Origin: Reyranella sp.
Lineage (GTDB): Bacteria; Pseudomonadota; Alphaproteobacteria; Reyranellales; Reyranellaceae
DNA: 38,115 bases
Assembly: GCA_019745575.1 (NCBI GenBank)
Contig: JAIETA010000138.1
Location: forward strand, 1-38,115
Reading direction: 5' to 3'
This document shows, one piece after another, positions 27,151-37,654 of the stretch. The position numbers and the translations under genes were made by a program. Within the stretch, counting starts at the first letter, position 1, and each line of letters opens with the position of its first letter. Under the pieces are notes generated by a model. It made no database searches. It saw only the letters and a program-made list of their open reading frames with translations, and had not been told where the DNA came from.

Positions 27151-28470
27151 TCAGCCCGCCGCCGGCTTCAGCCCGTCGGCCGCGGCCGGCGCTGGCTGGA
27201 CTTCGGTGAAGCGCAGCGGCTCCATCAGCTTGATGGCGTGATTGCCCACGCCGAGGTCCTGGCTGAAATTGAAGGGCGCGCCCTCGGGGCTGCAGGTCTC
27301 CACGGCGAACCTCACGGCGTTCTCGACCTTGTGATCGTCATGCAGGCTGGTGAAGGCCGTCGTCAGATCGATGAAGTACTCCCCGGCCGCGAGCATGTAA
27401 GGCTCCAGCGTCATGGTGACTTCATAGCGTCCGGGCTTGGTCGGCAGGTAGACCCTGCCGAAGATGCCCATCGAGTAGAAGGCGATGGGCAGGTTGTGAT
27501 TGTCGCGCAGCAGGAGGTCGATGGTCATCCCCGGCATGCCGGCGGTGTCGAACACCACGCGCAGGCGCAGCGGCGTTCCCGGCTCGTAGCGATCCGACGG
27601 CCGTCCCGCGCCGTCGATCAGTTCGGCGCCGATCAGGGCGGTGTTGGCGCCCTTGCCCCAGTTGCGGCTGGCCGTCACCCGGCGCAGCGAGTCCGTGTAG
27701 TGGGTCAAGGCCGCCTGGATCGGCCCATCGAAGGTGAGCTCGCCGGCACGGAAAACCAGGGCGCGGCGTGTGAGCGCCGCGACCGCCGCCATGTTGTGGC
27801 TGACGAACAGGACCGTGCGGCCGTCGCTGGCGACCTTGGACATGCGGGCAAGGCAGCGCTCCTGGAACTCGGCGTCGCCGACCGAGAGCACCTCGTCGAC
27901 GAAGAGTATCTCCGTCTCGAGGTGGGCGGCGACGGCGAAGGCCAGCCGCGCATACATCCCGACGGAATAGCGCTTCACTGGGGTGTCGATGAACTTCTCG
28001 ACGCCGGAGAAGTCGACGATCTCGTCGAAGCGGGCGCGGACTTCGCGTCGGCTCATGCCCAGGATGGCGCCGTTCAGGAAAATGTTCTCGCGACCCGAAA
28101 GCTCGGGGTGGAAGCCGGTGCCGACCTCGAGAAGACAGGCGACCCGTCCCCTGATCTCGACCGAACCTTCGGTGGGCTCGGCGATGCGCGACAGGATCTT
28201 GAGCAACGTCGACTTGCCCGCACCATTGTGCCCGATGACGCTCACGACCTCGCCGCGCGAGATTTCGAAGTCGACGCCGCGCAGCGCCCAGAAATCCTCC
28301 ACGACGTCGCCGTCGACCATCGAACGGCCCTTGAGCATGTCGAGGCCCTTGCGCCAGGCGTTGCGGGCGCTACGGGTCATGACTTCGCGGAAATTCGACT
28401 CCACCCCGGCCATGTGGCCGATCGTGAATTTCTTGCCGAGCTTGTCGACGCGGATGACGACGTCGCTCAT
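27151..28470 (-). CDS. wzt: Polysaccharide ABC exporter ATPase with C-terminal carbohydrate-binding domain (Wzt type)
   Basis: Powers export of undecaprenyl-linked glycan across the inner membrane together with the Wzm permease. The nucleotide-binding domain (1-265) has Walker A GHNGAGKST (80-88, Lys86), the degenerate ABC signature YSVGM (168-172) usual in Wzt/TagH proteins, Walker B ILFVDE (188-193) and the H-loop SHN (224-226). Residues about 275-430 are a beta-rich Wzt_C-like domain, which in known O-antigen exporters reads the modified non-reducing end of the chain. It starts 2 nt after the wzm stop codon. The presence of this domain suggests a capping or end-modification signal (possibly methylation) on the polymer. 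Confidence 0.94.
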   Translation of the reverse strand: MSDVVIRVDKLGKKFTIGHMAGVESNFREVMTRSARNAWRKGLDMLKGRSMVDGDVVEDFWALRGVDFEISRGEVVSVIGHNGAGKSTLLKILSRIAEPTEGSVEIRGRVACLLEVGTGFHPELSGRENIFLNGAILGMSRREVRARFDEIVDFSGVEKFIDTPVKRYSVGMYARLAFAVAAHLETEILFVDEVLSVGDAEFQERCLARMSKVASDGRTVLFVSHNMAAVAALTRRALVFRAGELTFDGPIQAALTHYTDSLRRVTASRNWGKGANTALIGAELIDGAGRPSDRYEPGTPLRLRVVFDTAGMPGMTIDLLLRDNHNLPIAFYSMGIFGRVYLPTKPGRYEVTMTLEPYMLAAGEYFIDLTTAFTSLHDDHKVENAVRFAVETCSPEGAPFNFSQDLGVGNHAIKLMEPLRFTEVQPAPAAADGLKPAAG

Positions 28471-28472
28471 CT

Positions 28473-29318
28473 TCAGATCAGGTCCGCGAAACCGCGCTCG
28501 GTGCGGCGGAATTCACGAATCCCCAGCCACAGCAGAACGAACGTGACGGCGAGGCCGAGCAGGAAGCCGGGCAGGTAGATCGGGCTCTCCCCTCCAAGGA
28601 TGCACCAGCGGAAGCCGTCTATGACGCCGACCATCGGATTGAGGCTGTACAGCAGGTACCACTTCTCGGGCACGATCTTGCCCGAGAAGCCGACCGGCGA
28701 GATGTACAGGCCGATCTGCGTCACGAACGGGATGACGAAGCGGAAGTCGCGATACTTCACGATCACCGCCGCGGCCCAAATTGCCGGGCCGATGCCGGCC
28801 AGCAGCGCCAGCATGACAAAGACCGGCAGCAGCAGGATCTGCCAGCCGGGAACCACCCCGTACCACAGCAACAGGCCGGCCAGGATGACCAGGCTGATGA
28901 GAAAGTCGATCAGCGCGACGATGACCGTAGACAGCGGAACGATCAGGCGCGGAAAGTAAACCTTGCTGATCAGGTTGGAGTTGCCGACGACGCTGCTCGA
29001 CGCATCGCCCAGGATCGACGAGAAGAGCGTCCACGGCAGCAGGCCCGCGAAGACCATCACCGCATAAGGCGCATTACCCTCGGTCGGCAGCTTGGCGATC
29101 TGGCCGAACACCACCGTGAAGACGACCATTGTCATGAACGGCCGCACGAATGCCCAGGCCAGGCCGACCACGGTTTGCTTGTAGCGCACCGCCACGTCGC
29201 GCCAGGCCAAGATGAAGAACAGCTCCCGATAGCGCCACAGATCGCTCCAGTAGTAGCGATCGGAGCGCCCGGCTTCGAGGACCAGAAGCCTCGCCGAGTC
29301 GGGATGGATGGGATTCAT
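28473..29318 (-). CDS. wzm: Polysaccharide ABC exporter permease (Wzm type)
   Basis: A 281-residue ABC-2 type membrane protein with six predicted helices. It begins with a cytosolic amphipathic gate-helix region (DLWRYRELFFILAWRDVAVRYKQ), the hallmark of Wzm/TagG proteins, followed by QTVVGLAWAFVRPF. It pairs with the adjacent Wzt to form the export channel. ATG 29318 overlaps the preceding glycosyltransferase stop (ATGA), and its own stop is 2 nt from wzt. The assignment is strong from length, topology and pairing. Confidence 0.94.
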   Translation of the reverse strand: MNPIHPDSARLLVLEAGRSDRYYWSDLWRYRELFFILAWRDVAVRYKQTVVGLAWAFVRPFMTMVVFTVVFGQIAKLPTEGNAPYAVMVFAGLLPWTLFSSILGDASSSVVGNSNLISKVYFPRLIVPLSTVIVALIDFLISLVILAGLLLWYGVVPGWQILLLPVFVMLALLAGIGPAIWAAAVIVKYRDFRFVIPFVTQIGLYISPVGFSGKIVPEKWYLLYSLNPMVGVIDGFRWCILGGESPIYLPGFLLGLAVTFVLLWLGIREFRRTERGFADLI

Positions 29319-30418
29319 TCTGCGCCCCTCATACGACGCGGACGGGCCAGAAGGCGAGCAAGGAGTAGCTGCGCAGCAGCGGCAAAATGCTGCCGGCGAT
29401 AGGGCTCGACGGCCGCCGGATCGGCCCGGCCCTCGGCCAGCAGGCGCTCGATGCTCTCGATCAGCGCCGGCCGGTCGGACGGGTCGACGGTAACGCCCAC
29501 CCGCTGATCGGGAATGGCATCGCCGCCGCCGCCGCCGGCGCCGCCGACCACCCGCAGGCCGCAGGCCGCGGCTTCGAGATAGACGATGCCGAATCCCTCC
29601 TCCGAGCTCGGCATGACGAAGAGATCGGCCAGCCGGTAAAGGTCGGGCAGATCCTCGTCGGGCACGTAACCCAGGAAGCGCACCGCGCCGGGCGGCGCAA
29701 GGTCGGCGGCCCTGCCTTCCAGCCGGCCTCGATCGTCGCCCTCGCCGGCCACCGCGTGGACCAGATCGGGGTGCTTCGCGCGCAGCGCCGGCAACGCGGC
29801 GAAGACCTGCTCGTGCCCCTTGTAGCGCTCGCTCGCAGCCAGGCGGCCGACCGTCAGCAGGATCGGCCCGGGGCCGAGCGCCAGACGGTCGCCGAGCGCG
29901 CGCGACGATGCACCGGCAATGAACTGGTCGCCGACCGTGTTGGGCAGCACGCGCACCCGTTCGGGGGCCAGATTCACCCAGTCGAGGAGAGCCTTGCGGG
30001 TCGCCCGGCTCACCGTCGTCACCTGGTCGGCCGCCTCGATGGCGGTTCGCACGACGCTGCGGCGGTCGCCCCAGACGTCGGTGCCGTGCGCCTGCAGCCA
30101 GCAGCGGGCGCCCAGCAGGCGGGCGATCAGTACGGCGAGCGGCGCCATGAACACATGGCCGCAGAAAACCACGTCGACGGGACGGTGCCGCCACGCCGCC
30201 CAGATCGCGCCGATCGAATAGCGGAGCCGGCCGAACACCGCCGGCTGCTGCCGCACACCGGCCGGCAACGCCGCACCGTCGGCGTTGCCCAGCCGCGGCA
30301 GCAACAGAATATCGGCGCCGGCGCCAGCCAGCGCCTCGAACAGATCGCGGTTGTAGCGGGCGATGCCGCCGCGCGCGCCGTAGCAGTCGCCGACCAGGGC
30401 CAGGATGCGCGTCGTCAT
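29315..30418 (-). CDS. Glycosyltransferase family 4
   Basis: A 367-residue GT-B enzyme. MTTRILALVGDCYGARGGIARY gives the GG acceptor motif. The donor half has LLTVGRLAASERYKGHEQV and the EX7E motif in SSEEGFGIVYLEAAACG. A run of six glycines inside GGAGGGGGDAIPD replaces the usual GGxPE loop and is a mild oddity. It starts 7 nt after the asparagine-synthase stop and ends overlapping wzm by 4 nt, so it belongs to the same transcript. Confidence 0.92.
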   Translation of the reverse strand: MTTRILALVGDCYGARGGIARYNRDLFEALAGAGADILLLPRLGNADGAALPAGVRQQPAVFGRLRYSIGAIWAAWRHRPVDVVFCGHVFMAPLAVLIARLLGARCWLQAHGTDVWGDRRSVVRTAIEAADQVTTVSRATRKALLDWVNLAPERVRVLPNTVGDQFIAGASSRALGDRLALGPGPILLTVGRLAASERYKGHEQVFAALPALRAKHPDLVHAVAGEGDDRGRLEGRAADLAPPGAVRFLGYVPDEDLPDLYRLADLFVMPSSEEGFGIVYLEAAACGLRVVGGAGGGGGDAIPDQRVGVTVDPSDRPALIESIERLLAEGRADPAAVEPYRRQHFAAAAQLLLARLLARPRRMRGAE

Positions 30419-30425
30419 CGTGGCC

Positions 30426-32261
<1,836 letters not shown>

Positions 32262-32292
32262 GGCGAGGCGACGGTCGGGTGGCTGCGGCGGC

Positions 32293-33732
32293 TCAGCGCG
32301 CGCCGGTGCCGCGGAACACCACGGCGAAGGTGCGCAGCACGATCACCAGGTCGAGCCACAGCGAGCAGTGCTTGAGGTAGTAGAGGTCGTACTCCAGCTT
32401 CGACCGCATCGCGTCGGGATCGTGAGCGTAGCCCTGGTTGATCTGGGCCCAGCCGGTGAGCCCGGGCCGCACGATGCCGCGCAGGGCGAAGTGCCGGATG
32501 TCGCGCACGTATCCCTGCTCCAGCGAGTGCGCCTCGGGCCGCGGCCCGACCCAGCTCATGTCGCCGCGCAGGATGTTGAAGACCTGCGGCAGCTCGTCGA
32601 GACGGCAGCGCCGCAGAAAGGCGCCGACCCGGGTGATCCGGGGATCGCTCTCGGTGGTAAAACTGGGGCCGCGGGTGCCGTCGAACATGGTGCGGAACTT
32701 GACCATGCGGAACACCTCGCCGCGACGGCCGACCCGGTTCTGGATGAAGAACACCGGGCCCGGACTGTCGTGGCGCACGACGACGGCGATGACGGCCAGC
32801 AGCGGCAGCAGCAGCGGCAGCGCCAGAACGGTCAACACCAGCTCGATGGCGCGACGGACGACCAGGTATTGCCGCGAGGGCAGCAGGGCGCCGAACTCGT
32901 TGGGCGACAGCCCACCCAGGGGCGTCCGTCCGGTCAGCGATTCCACGATATAGCGGCGGTCGAGCACCGGCACGCCGGCGATCGCCGCATCGGCCAGCGC
33001 CGCCAGCTGCTCGTCGGACAGCTCGGCGCCGAGGTCGGCAACGATGGCATCGACCCGCAGACCGAGCCGGCGGACATCGTCGAAATCGAGCCACCGGCAC
33101 GTCGACTGCACCGGCATCATGGCGATCGACGACTGGGGAATGACGGCGTAGGTCCGCGTCAGGTAGCGCGCCCTGAGCTGCGCCACCGCCGTCATCCACA
33201 GCAACGTGAGCAGGCCGCTGCCGAACAGCTGAAAGCGCGAATAGTCGAGGCGCAGCGACAGCAGCAGGGTGGCAATCAGGGCATAGGTGAGCACGGCGAT
33301 GGGCGCCACGTAGCCCAGGTTGCCTTGCAGGGTCGACCGCGGAAAGGCGCCGAGCCGGCGGCCGCAGTACCAGACGATGGAGTAGGCCACCGCCGTCGCC
33401 ACGATCGTGAGTTCGGTGGCGCCGAAGTCTTTGGCGAACGGCTCGGATGCGGCATAAAGCGGGATCGGCAGCACGACGCAGATCAGGAACCCGACGAAGG
33501 CGTCGATCCAGGTCTCGATAAAGCGTTGCGGCGCCGACGGCAGCTTGGGCAAGCCCGCCGTGCGCGGTCCAATCGGGGTAGACGCCTCCCCCGCCGGAAT
33601 CGCTCTCCGCACGCCCACAGCCCTCTCCACCATCCCCGTTGCCCGACCCCACGGTTGCAAACCGTTCGCAACCACTGCCCGACGCCTCACCGGTCCCACA
33701 CCATACAAGGCAATCCGCCAGTCGCGCCGCAT
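32293..33732 (-). CDS. Initiating undecaprenyl-phosphate sugar phosphotransferase (WcaJ type)
   Basis: Transfers a sugar-1-phosphate to undecaprenyl phosphate and so starts the repeat unit. The 479-residue product has about four N-terminal helices, a central Rossmann-like region, another helix (about 292-320), and a C-terminal bacterial sugar-transferase domain. This domain has MVKFRTM (343-349), the catalytic region CRLDELPQVFNILRGDMS, WVGPRPE and RPGLTGWAQIN. ATG 33732 was chosen because a good promoter lies just upstream at 33760-33787; a GTG at 33777 would fall inside that promoter. Glc-1-P or Gal-1-P are common donors, but specificity cannot be read here. Confidence 0.93.
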   Translation of the reverse strand: MRRDWRIALYGVGPVRRRAVVANGLQPWGRATGMVERAVGVRRAIPAGEASTPIGPRTAGLPKLPSAPQRFIETWIDAFVGFLICVVLPIPLYAASEPFAKDFGATELTIVATAVAYSIVWYCGRRLGAFPRSTLQGNLGYVAPIAVLTYALIATLLLSLRLDYSRFQLFGSGLLTLLWMTAVAQLRARYLTRTYAVIPQSSIAMMPVQSTCRWLDFDDVRRLGLRVDAIVADLGAELSDEQLAALADAAIAGVPVLDRRYIVESLTGRTPLGGLSPNEFGALLPSRQYLVVRRAIELVLTVLALPLLLPLLAVIAVVVRHDSPGPVFFIQNRVGRRGEVFRMVKFRTMFDGTRGPSFTTESDPRITRVGAFLRRCRLDELPQVFNILRGDMSWVGPRPEAHSLEQGYVRDIRHFALRGIVRPGLTGWAQINQGYAHDPDAMRSKLEYDLYYLKHCSLWLDLVIVLRTFAVVFRGTGAR

Positions 33733-33759
33733 GCTCTTGTCATGCTTGCACTTATAGTG

Positions 33760-33787
33760 AGTATAGTTGTCGGACACGGTGAGTAAA
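33760..33787 (-). promoter_or_regulatory. Candidate promoter for the wcaJ-type gene and downstream genes
   Basis: On the minus strand TTTACT (4/6) is followed by 16 bp and then TATACT (5/6), with a second TATAAG just downstream. The start site would fall about 20 nt before ATG 33732. It lies in the 93-bp gap after the ligase gene, so the long glycosyltransferase operon may begin here. Confidence 0.45.
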
Positions 33788-33825
33788 GCCGCGCGAGCGG
33801 CGACTTTCTGCCGCCGGCCACGGCA

Positions 33826-35304
33826 TCAGGTCTGTGCCGTCGGCACGCCGCCCGACCTGCGGCCGAACGCCTGGGCCCAGCCCATGCCGAGTAGCGCGCT
33901 GACGACAAACCCGATGGCCGGCATCTGCAGGCTGAAGTCGATCAACGAATGCACGATCGCCACGCCAGCGACGGTGAACGCGGCGGCCGGCAGATAGCGG
34001 TACCGCCGCCGCCGTACCAGCGCGCCGCGCAGCGCGATCGCCCACGGCAGCGCGACGATCGCCAGGGTCGGCAGGGCCATGACCACGCCGACCTCGACGA
34101 TCGTCTCGATCGGCGTCGAATGGGCGAGATCGTTGGGCTCGATGATCTGCGGCGGCTGCAGGATGGTATAGATGTCGCCGAAGCTGCCGAGGCCCCAGCC
34201 GAACCACGGCGACAGGCGCGCCGCCTCGAACGCCGTCGACCAGATGATCAGACGCGCGCCCAGTTCCTCGCCGCGCGCCAGCTTGTCGAGCAGCGCGCCG
34301 CCGGCGATCAGGCCGATCACCAGCGCCAGTGCCACGCCCGCCACGAAGATGCGCACGTAGTCCGGGCGCGACCGCCAGTAGCCGCGCATCAGGAGCAGCC
34401 CGAGAACGAAGGCGCCGACGCCGGTTGCGCCGAAGGCCGCACGCGAGGCCGAGAACATCAGGCCGCCCAGCAGGAAGAAGGCGATGGCGAGCCAGACCAG
34501 GCGCGGCCCGGTCAGCCAGTCGAGGAAGCCGCGGCCGTCGTCGTCGCTGTAGCGGTGCTCGGACCGATCATCGCGGTCGCCGCTGCTGAACATCAGGGCG
34601 ATCGCCGCCACGACGCCCATGCCGCAGTAGCAGCCGAACGAGTTGCTGTTGACGAAGGTTCCCGACATCACGCAGACGTCGGTCGGCGCGTAGCCGGCCT
34701 GCTTCTTGAGATAGGCGCCGAGATAGCAGGAGCGCGTCGTGACCTGCGCGATCAGGGCATAGATCATGACCAGGACCGCACTCGCCACGAACAGCACCAG
34801 AATCAGGCGGCCGGTCGCGGGATCCCTGGAGATGGCGCGGGCGATCAGGAAAATCAGCCCGCAGGCGATGCACTTCAACAACGTGTTGCGCGCGGCGTCC
34901 ACGGCGAGGTCGGGCACCGCGGCATGGGCCCGCCCCAGAATCCGCGCGGCATCGGCGTACAGCCAGGCGCTGCCCGAGGCCGGCGCGAGCGGCGACATCT
35001 GGATCAGGGCGAAGGCCACGAAGGCGGCGAAGCAGGCGATCAGGATCAGCAACGGCAGCCGTTCGCCCTCCGCCACCTCGAAGCCGCGCCGGACGCCGAG
35101 GCCAAGCGCCATGAGGACGGCCACGACGCCCAGCACCAGCACGATCGGCGACCACGCCCAGTCGCGGTTGGCGCCCATCGGCAGGGCGGCCAGCATGACG
35201 GCTGCGAGGAACAGCGCCACGACGAGGCCGTCGAGCAGCCGCAGCACGATCGGCCGGTCGGCGCTGCCCTCTCCTTCATCGACCCTGTCGGCGGTGCGGG
35301 ACAT
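33826..35304 (-). CDS. O-antigen ligase/polymerase family membrane protein (Wzy_C type)
   Basis: 492 residues with about 11-12 helices. The family pattern is visible: GTFVNSNSFGCY (215-226), a following helix pair with SASRAAFGATG (285-295), the large periplasmic loop with Arg351 (LGARLIIW), PWFGWGLGSFGD (366-377), and His395 in AHSTPIETIVEVG. These arginine and histidine positions are the functional ones in WaaL/PglL/Wzy proteins. The enzyme acts on undecaprenyl-linked glycan at the periplasmic face, either polymerising repeats or joining the chain to an acceptor. Start ATG 35304 overlaps the upstream gene's stop (TGATG). Confidence 0.88.
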   Translation of the reverse strand: MSRTADRVDEGEGSADRPIVLRLLDGLVVALFLAAVMLAALPMGANRDWAWSPIVLVLGVVAVLMALGLGVRRGFEVAEGERLPLLILIACFAAFVAFALIQMSPLAPASGSAWLYADAARILGRAHAAVPDLAVDAARNTLLKCIACGLIFLIARAISRDPATGRLILVLFVASAVLVMIYALIAQVTTRSCYLGAYLKKQAGYAPTDVCVMSGTFVNSNSFGCYCGMGVVAAIALMFSSGDRDDRSEHRYSDDDGRGFLDWLTGPRLVWLAIAFFLLGGLMFSASRAAFGATGVGAFVLGLLLMRGYWRSRPDYVRIFVAGVALALVIGLIAGGALLDKLARGEELGARLIIWSTAFEAARLSPWFGWGLGSFGDIYTILQPPQIIEPNDLAHSTPIETIVEVGVVMALPTLAIVALPWAIALRGALVRRRRYRYLPAAAFTVAGVAIVHSLIDFSLQMPAIGFVVSALLGMGWAQAFGRRSGGVPTAQT

Positions 35305-35990
35305 CACTTCTTCTTTCCGGCGCGCACGAGGATCTGGGTGAGTTCCTCCTGGGCCTTCGGCTCGTCGCGCAGCAGATAGCGAACCAGCAGCTCGTCGACC
35401 GGCGAGCGGATGACCTGGGCGTACCATCGCTTGTCGCGGTCGATGCGCCACGTCCTGGTGACGTAGGTGGCGAGACTCTGGCGCTCTTCGGCCGTGAAGG
35501 CGACCCAGTTGTCGAGAATGAGTTGTAGCCGCGGCGGCCACAGGACGCCAATCAGCGGTGCGGTCTCGATCGACATCATCAGCGCATCGACGACGCGGCG
35601 CGACGTTCCTTCAAGCCCCTGCCGCACCGAAGCGAGCCGCGCCCAGGCGACGCCGCGCGCCGGCGCGCCGCCCAGCCCGGCATCGAGATCGTCCTGCGCG
35701 CGCCGCAACAGGGCGACCCGCTGGTCCACCGGCATGTCGACGTTGGGCGCCAGGGCCGCTGCGACCAGCAATTCCGATCGCCGCAGATGGAGGCCCGCCA
35801 CCGGGTCGGCCGCAATGGCCCGGTCGAGCGCGGCGATCGCCGCCGTCATGGCGGCCGCCGCGACGGGCTTGCCGTCCCGCAACAGGCTGACGACGGGATC
35901 GGCCTTCTGCGCCTGCCAGGCGCCGCCCATCACCGGCCACACCGCATAGGCGAGGATCGCTCCGCCGAGGCCGAGCAGCCCGCGCAACAT
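35304..35990 (-). CDS. Membrane-anchored protein of unknown function next to the ligase gene
   Basis: Not recognised. The 228 residues start with a single hydrophobic helix (MLRGLLGLGGAILAYAVWPVMGG), then an Ala-rich helical region that looks like two or three TPR-type helix pairs (DRAIAADPVAGLHLRRSELL is typical of TPR-like helices). A basic tail follows. The likely topology is one anchor with a periplasmic helical domain. ATG 35990 was taken; a TTG at 36029 is also in frame. Its stop overlaps the ligase/polymerase start, so it may be an accessory to that enzyme. Confidence 0.65.
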   Translation of the reverse strand: MLRGLLGLGGAILAYAVWPVMGGAWQAQKADPVVSLLRDGKPVAAAAMTAAIAALDRAIAADPVAGLHLRRSELLVAAALAPNVDMPVDQRVALLRRAQDDLDAGLGGAPARGVAWARLASVRQGLEGTSRRVVDALMMSIETAPLIGVLWPPRLQLILDNWVAFTAEERQSLATYVTRTWRIDRDKRWYAQVIRSPVDELLVRYLLRDEPKAQEELTQILVRAGKKK

Positions 35991-36105
35991 CCAGGAAATT
36001 GAGATCAAATGTCGTCGTCCCGCGGGCAAGCCGGCTTATCGATGCCGCGACACTCAACTGCCGCGGCCTGCCGATGTCAATTGCATTGCCGGCAAGCACC
36101 GCCCC

Positions 36106-36840
36106 TTACGCCGCAGCGTCCCGCCGGTCGCCGTCGATCGTGACAATGGGGATGTCCGGCCGCAGCAGGAAACAGTCCTCGACGAACACGACGGACGTGC
36201 AGTGGCGCATGACGACGCCCGGCGCGAAGCCGAAGAAATCGACGCGGCGGCAGTTCCTCGCGGCGATCTCGTCGTAGAAGCCGTAGCCCTCGGCGTTGTC
36301 GAGGATGATCGCGCCGCCGGGCGCCAGCAGCTCGAACGCCAGCGCCGCGAGTTCCCGCCGCAGGTGTCCATCGACGACGACGACATCGAACTTCCGGTTC
36401 GGGCCGGCCGCGATCAGGTCCCTGATCGGCCCGATGTCGCGCGTCTCGTAGTCGGCCGGCACGTGATGCAGCGAAACGTTGGCGCCCATCTGCGGCATGA
36501 TCCGCATCGCCCAGGCCGGATCCTCCTCGATGGTCAGCACCGATCGTGCCCGCCTCGACCACCACAGGGTGGACTGGCCGCCGCCGAATTCGAGGACGTC
36601 GCACTTGCTGAAGTCGCGCTGAGCGAGGAAGTCGATCGCCGGATAGGTGTACCACGGCAGCGCCGAGCCGTCGGCCGCGCGGGCTGAGGTGGCGAGACTG
36701 CTCTTCCAATGGCCGGTCAGCAGGCTGAAACGGATCGGCGCGATGACGCCGGTCCCCAACGCCCTCACGTGGCGCCAGACGGCGGCCGGGAGAAACTGCC
36801 TCAACCGCGCACCGCCGCGCTGCAGACTGCCTGTCGTCAT
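36106..36840 (-). CDS. Class I SAM-dependent methyltransferase
   Basis: 244 residues. SAM-binding motif I is CDVLEFGGGQSTLWWS, followed by an acidic residue pair at the end of strand 2 (LTIEEDP). Motif IV is FDVVVVDGHLRRE and a later strand is GGAIILDNAEGYG. These match family proteins close to FkbM or class I 24-type sugar methyltransferases. ATG 36840 has AGGGA just upstream; the frame continues upstream without homology. It is the outermost gene of the locus in the direction of transcription, and O-methylation of a sugar hydroxyl is the probable role. The residue order excludes an rRNA or DNA methylase motif. Confidence 0.8.
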   Translation of the reverse strand: MTTGSLQRGGARLRQFLPAAVWRHVRALGTGVIAPIRFSLLTGHWKSSLATSARAADGSALPWYTYPAIDFLAQRDFSKCDVLEFGGGQSTLWWSRRARSVLTIEEDPAWAMRIMPQMGANVSLHHVPADYETRDIGPIRDLIAAGPNRKFDVVVVDGHLRRELAALAFELLAPGGAIILDNAEGYGFYDEIAARNCRRVDFFGFAPGVVMRHCTSVVFVEDCFLLRPDIPIVTIDGDRRDAAA

Positions 36841-36958
36841 GTCCCTGATCTGTCCGTCGCGGGCTGGGGTTCGATCCGTCGCTTGGGCGCCGTGCGCGCA
36901 CTGTAGCGGCCAAACATGCGGCGGGCCAGACGGCCCGTCGGCAGGCACGAGGACCGGA

Positions 36959-37606
36959 TCAGCCGCCGCCGTCGAACAGCCGCAGGCCATCGCGCCCCTT
37001 GGGCGTCAGGCGATAGACGCCGCGTTCGAGGCGCTCGAACCAGCCGTAGACGTCCTGCTGAAGGATCCTGGCCGCGTTGGGCACGTTGGCGGCCTGGCGC
37101 ATGTCGGCGAGCTTCATCGGCCCGCCTCCGGCCAGCAGCGCGGCGCAACGCAGGGCCTCCTGGCGATAGGCGGTCATCAACGGCGCACGCATCGCCTGAC
37201 CGCCGAGGTTGGGATCGCCGACGCGGCGCGCGTGCTCGCCCAGCAGGCGGCCGGCCTTGCGCTTGTTCTTGCGCGGCAGATAGGGCGTCGGATCGAGCAC
37301 GACGTCGCAACGCCCGTCCGCCACGATCATCAGGCCGAGCCCGAGCCGGCGGCAGAGCTTCTTCACGTTCTTCATCTGCTTCGGCCACTGGCCGACCGCG
37401 AGATAGACGAGATCGCTCAGCGCCAGGCGGTCGACGCCCTGCAGGACGAGACCGAGGCCGAAGGCCCGCTTGAGTTCGACCACGACCGGCGGCTCGGCGC
37501 CGCGCACCGCCACGACATCGCAGCCGCGCACCTCGCCCTTGACGACGTAGCCCTGTCCTTCGAGCAGCGCCTTCACCGGCGCATAGAGGTCGCTCTCCAA
37601 CGGCAT
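36959..37606 (-). CDS. DUF2161-type protein with PD-(D/E)XK nuclease-like core
   Basis: A 215-residue protein of a family often annotated as a DUF2161 phosphodiesterase in alphaproteobacteria. The N-terminal ~100 residues show the restriction-nuclease-like core: Glu25 region, Asp30 (GCDVVAV), then PVVVELKRAF with Glu44 and Lys46, which together give D...ExK. The C-terminal part (about 125-215) looks like a winged-helix module (MKLADMRQAANVPNAARIL, VYRLTPKGRDGL). An in-frame ATG at 37624 adds six residues. It is unrelated to the polysaccharide genes and diverges from the amidase. Its biological role is unknown to me. Confidence 0.75.
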   Translation of the reverse strand: MPLESDLYAPVKALLEGQGYVVKGEVRGCDVVAVRGAEPPVVVELKRAFGLGLVLQGVDRLALSDLVYLAVGQWPKQMKNVKKLCRRLGLGLMIVADGRCDVVLDPTPYLPRKNKRKAGRLLGEHARRVGDPNLGGQAMRAPLMTAYRQEALRCAALLAGGGPMKLADMRQAANVPNAARILQQDVYGWFERLERGVYRLTPKGRDGLRLFDGGG

Positions 37607-37654
37607 CGACGCACAGCGTATCATGCTGCTAACAAGCCCCCCGGGGGAAAACAC

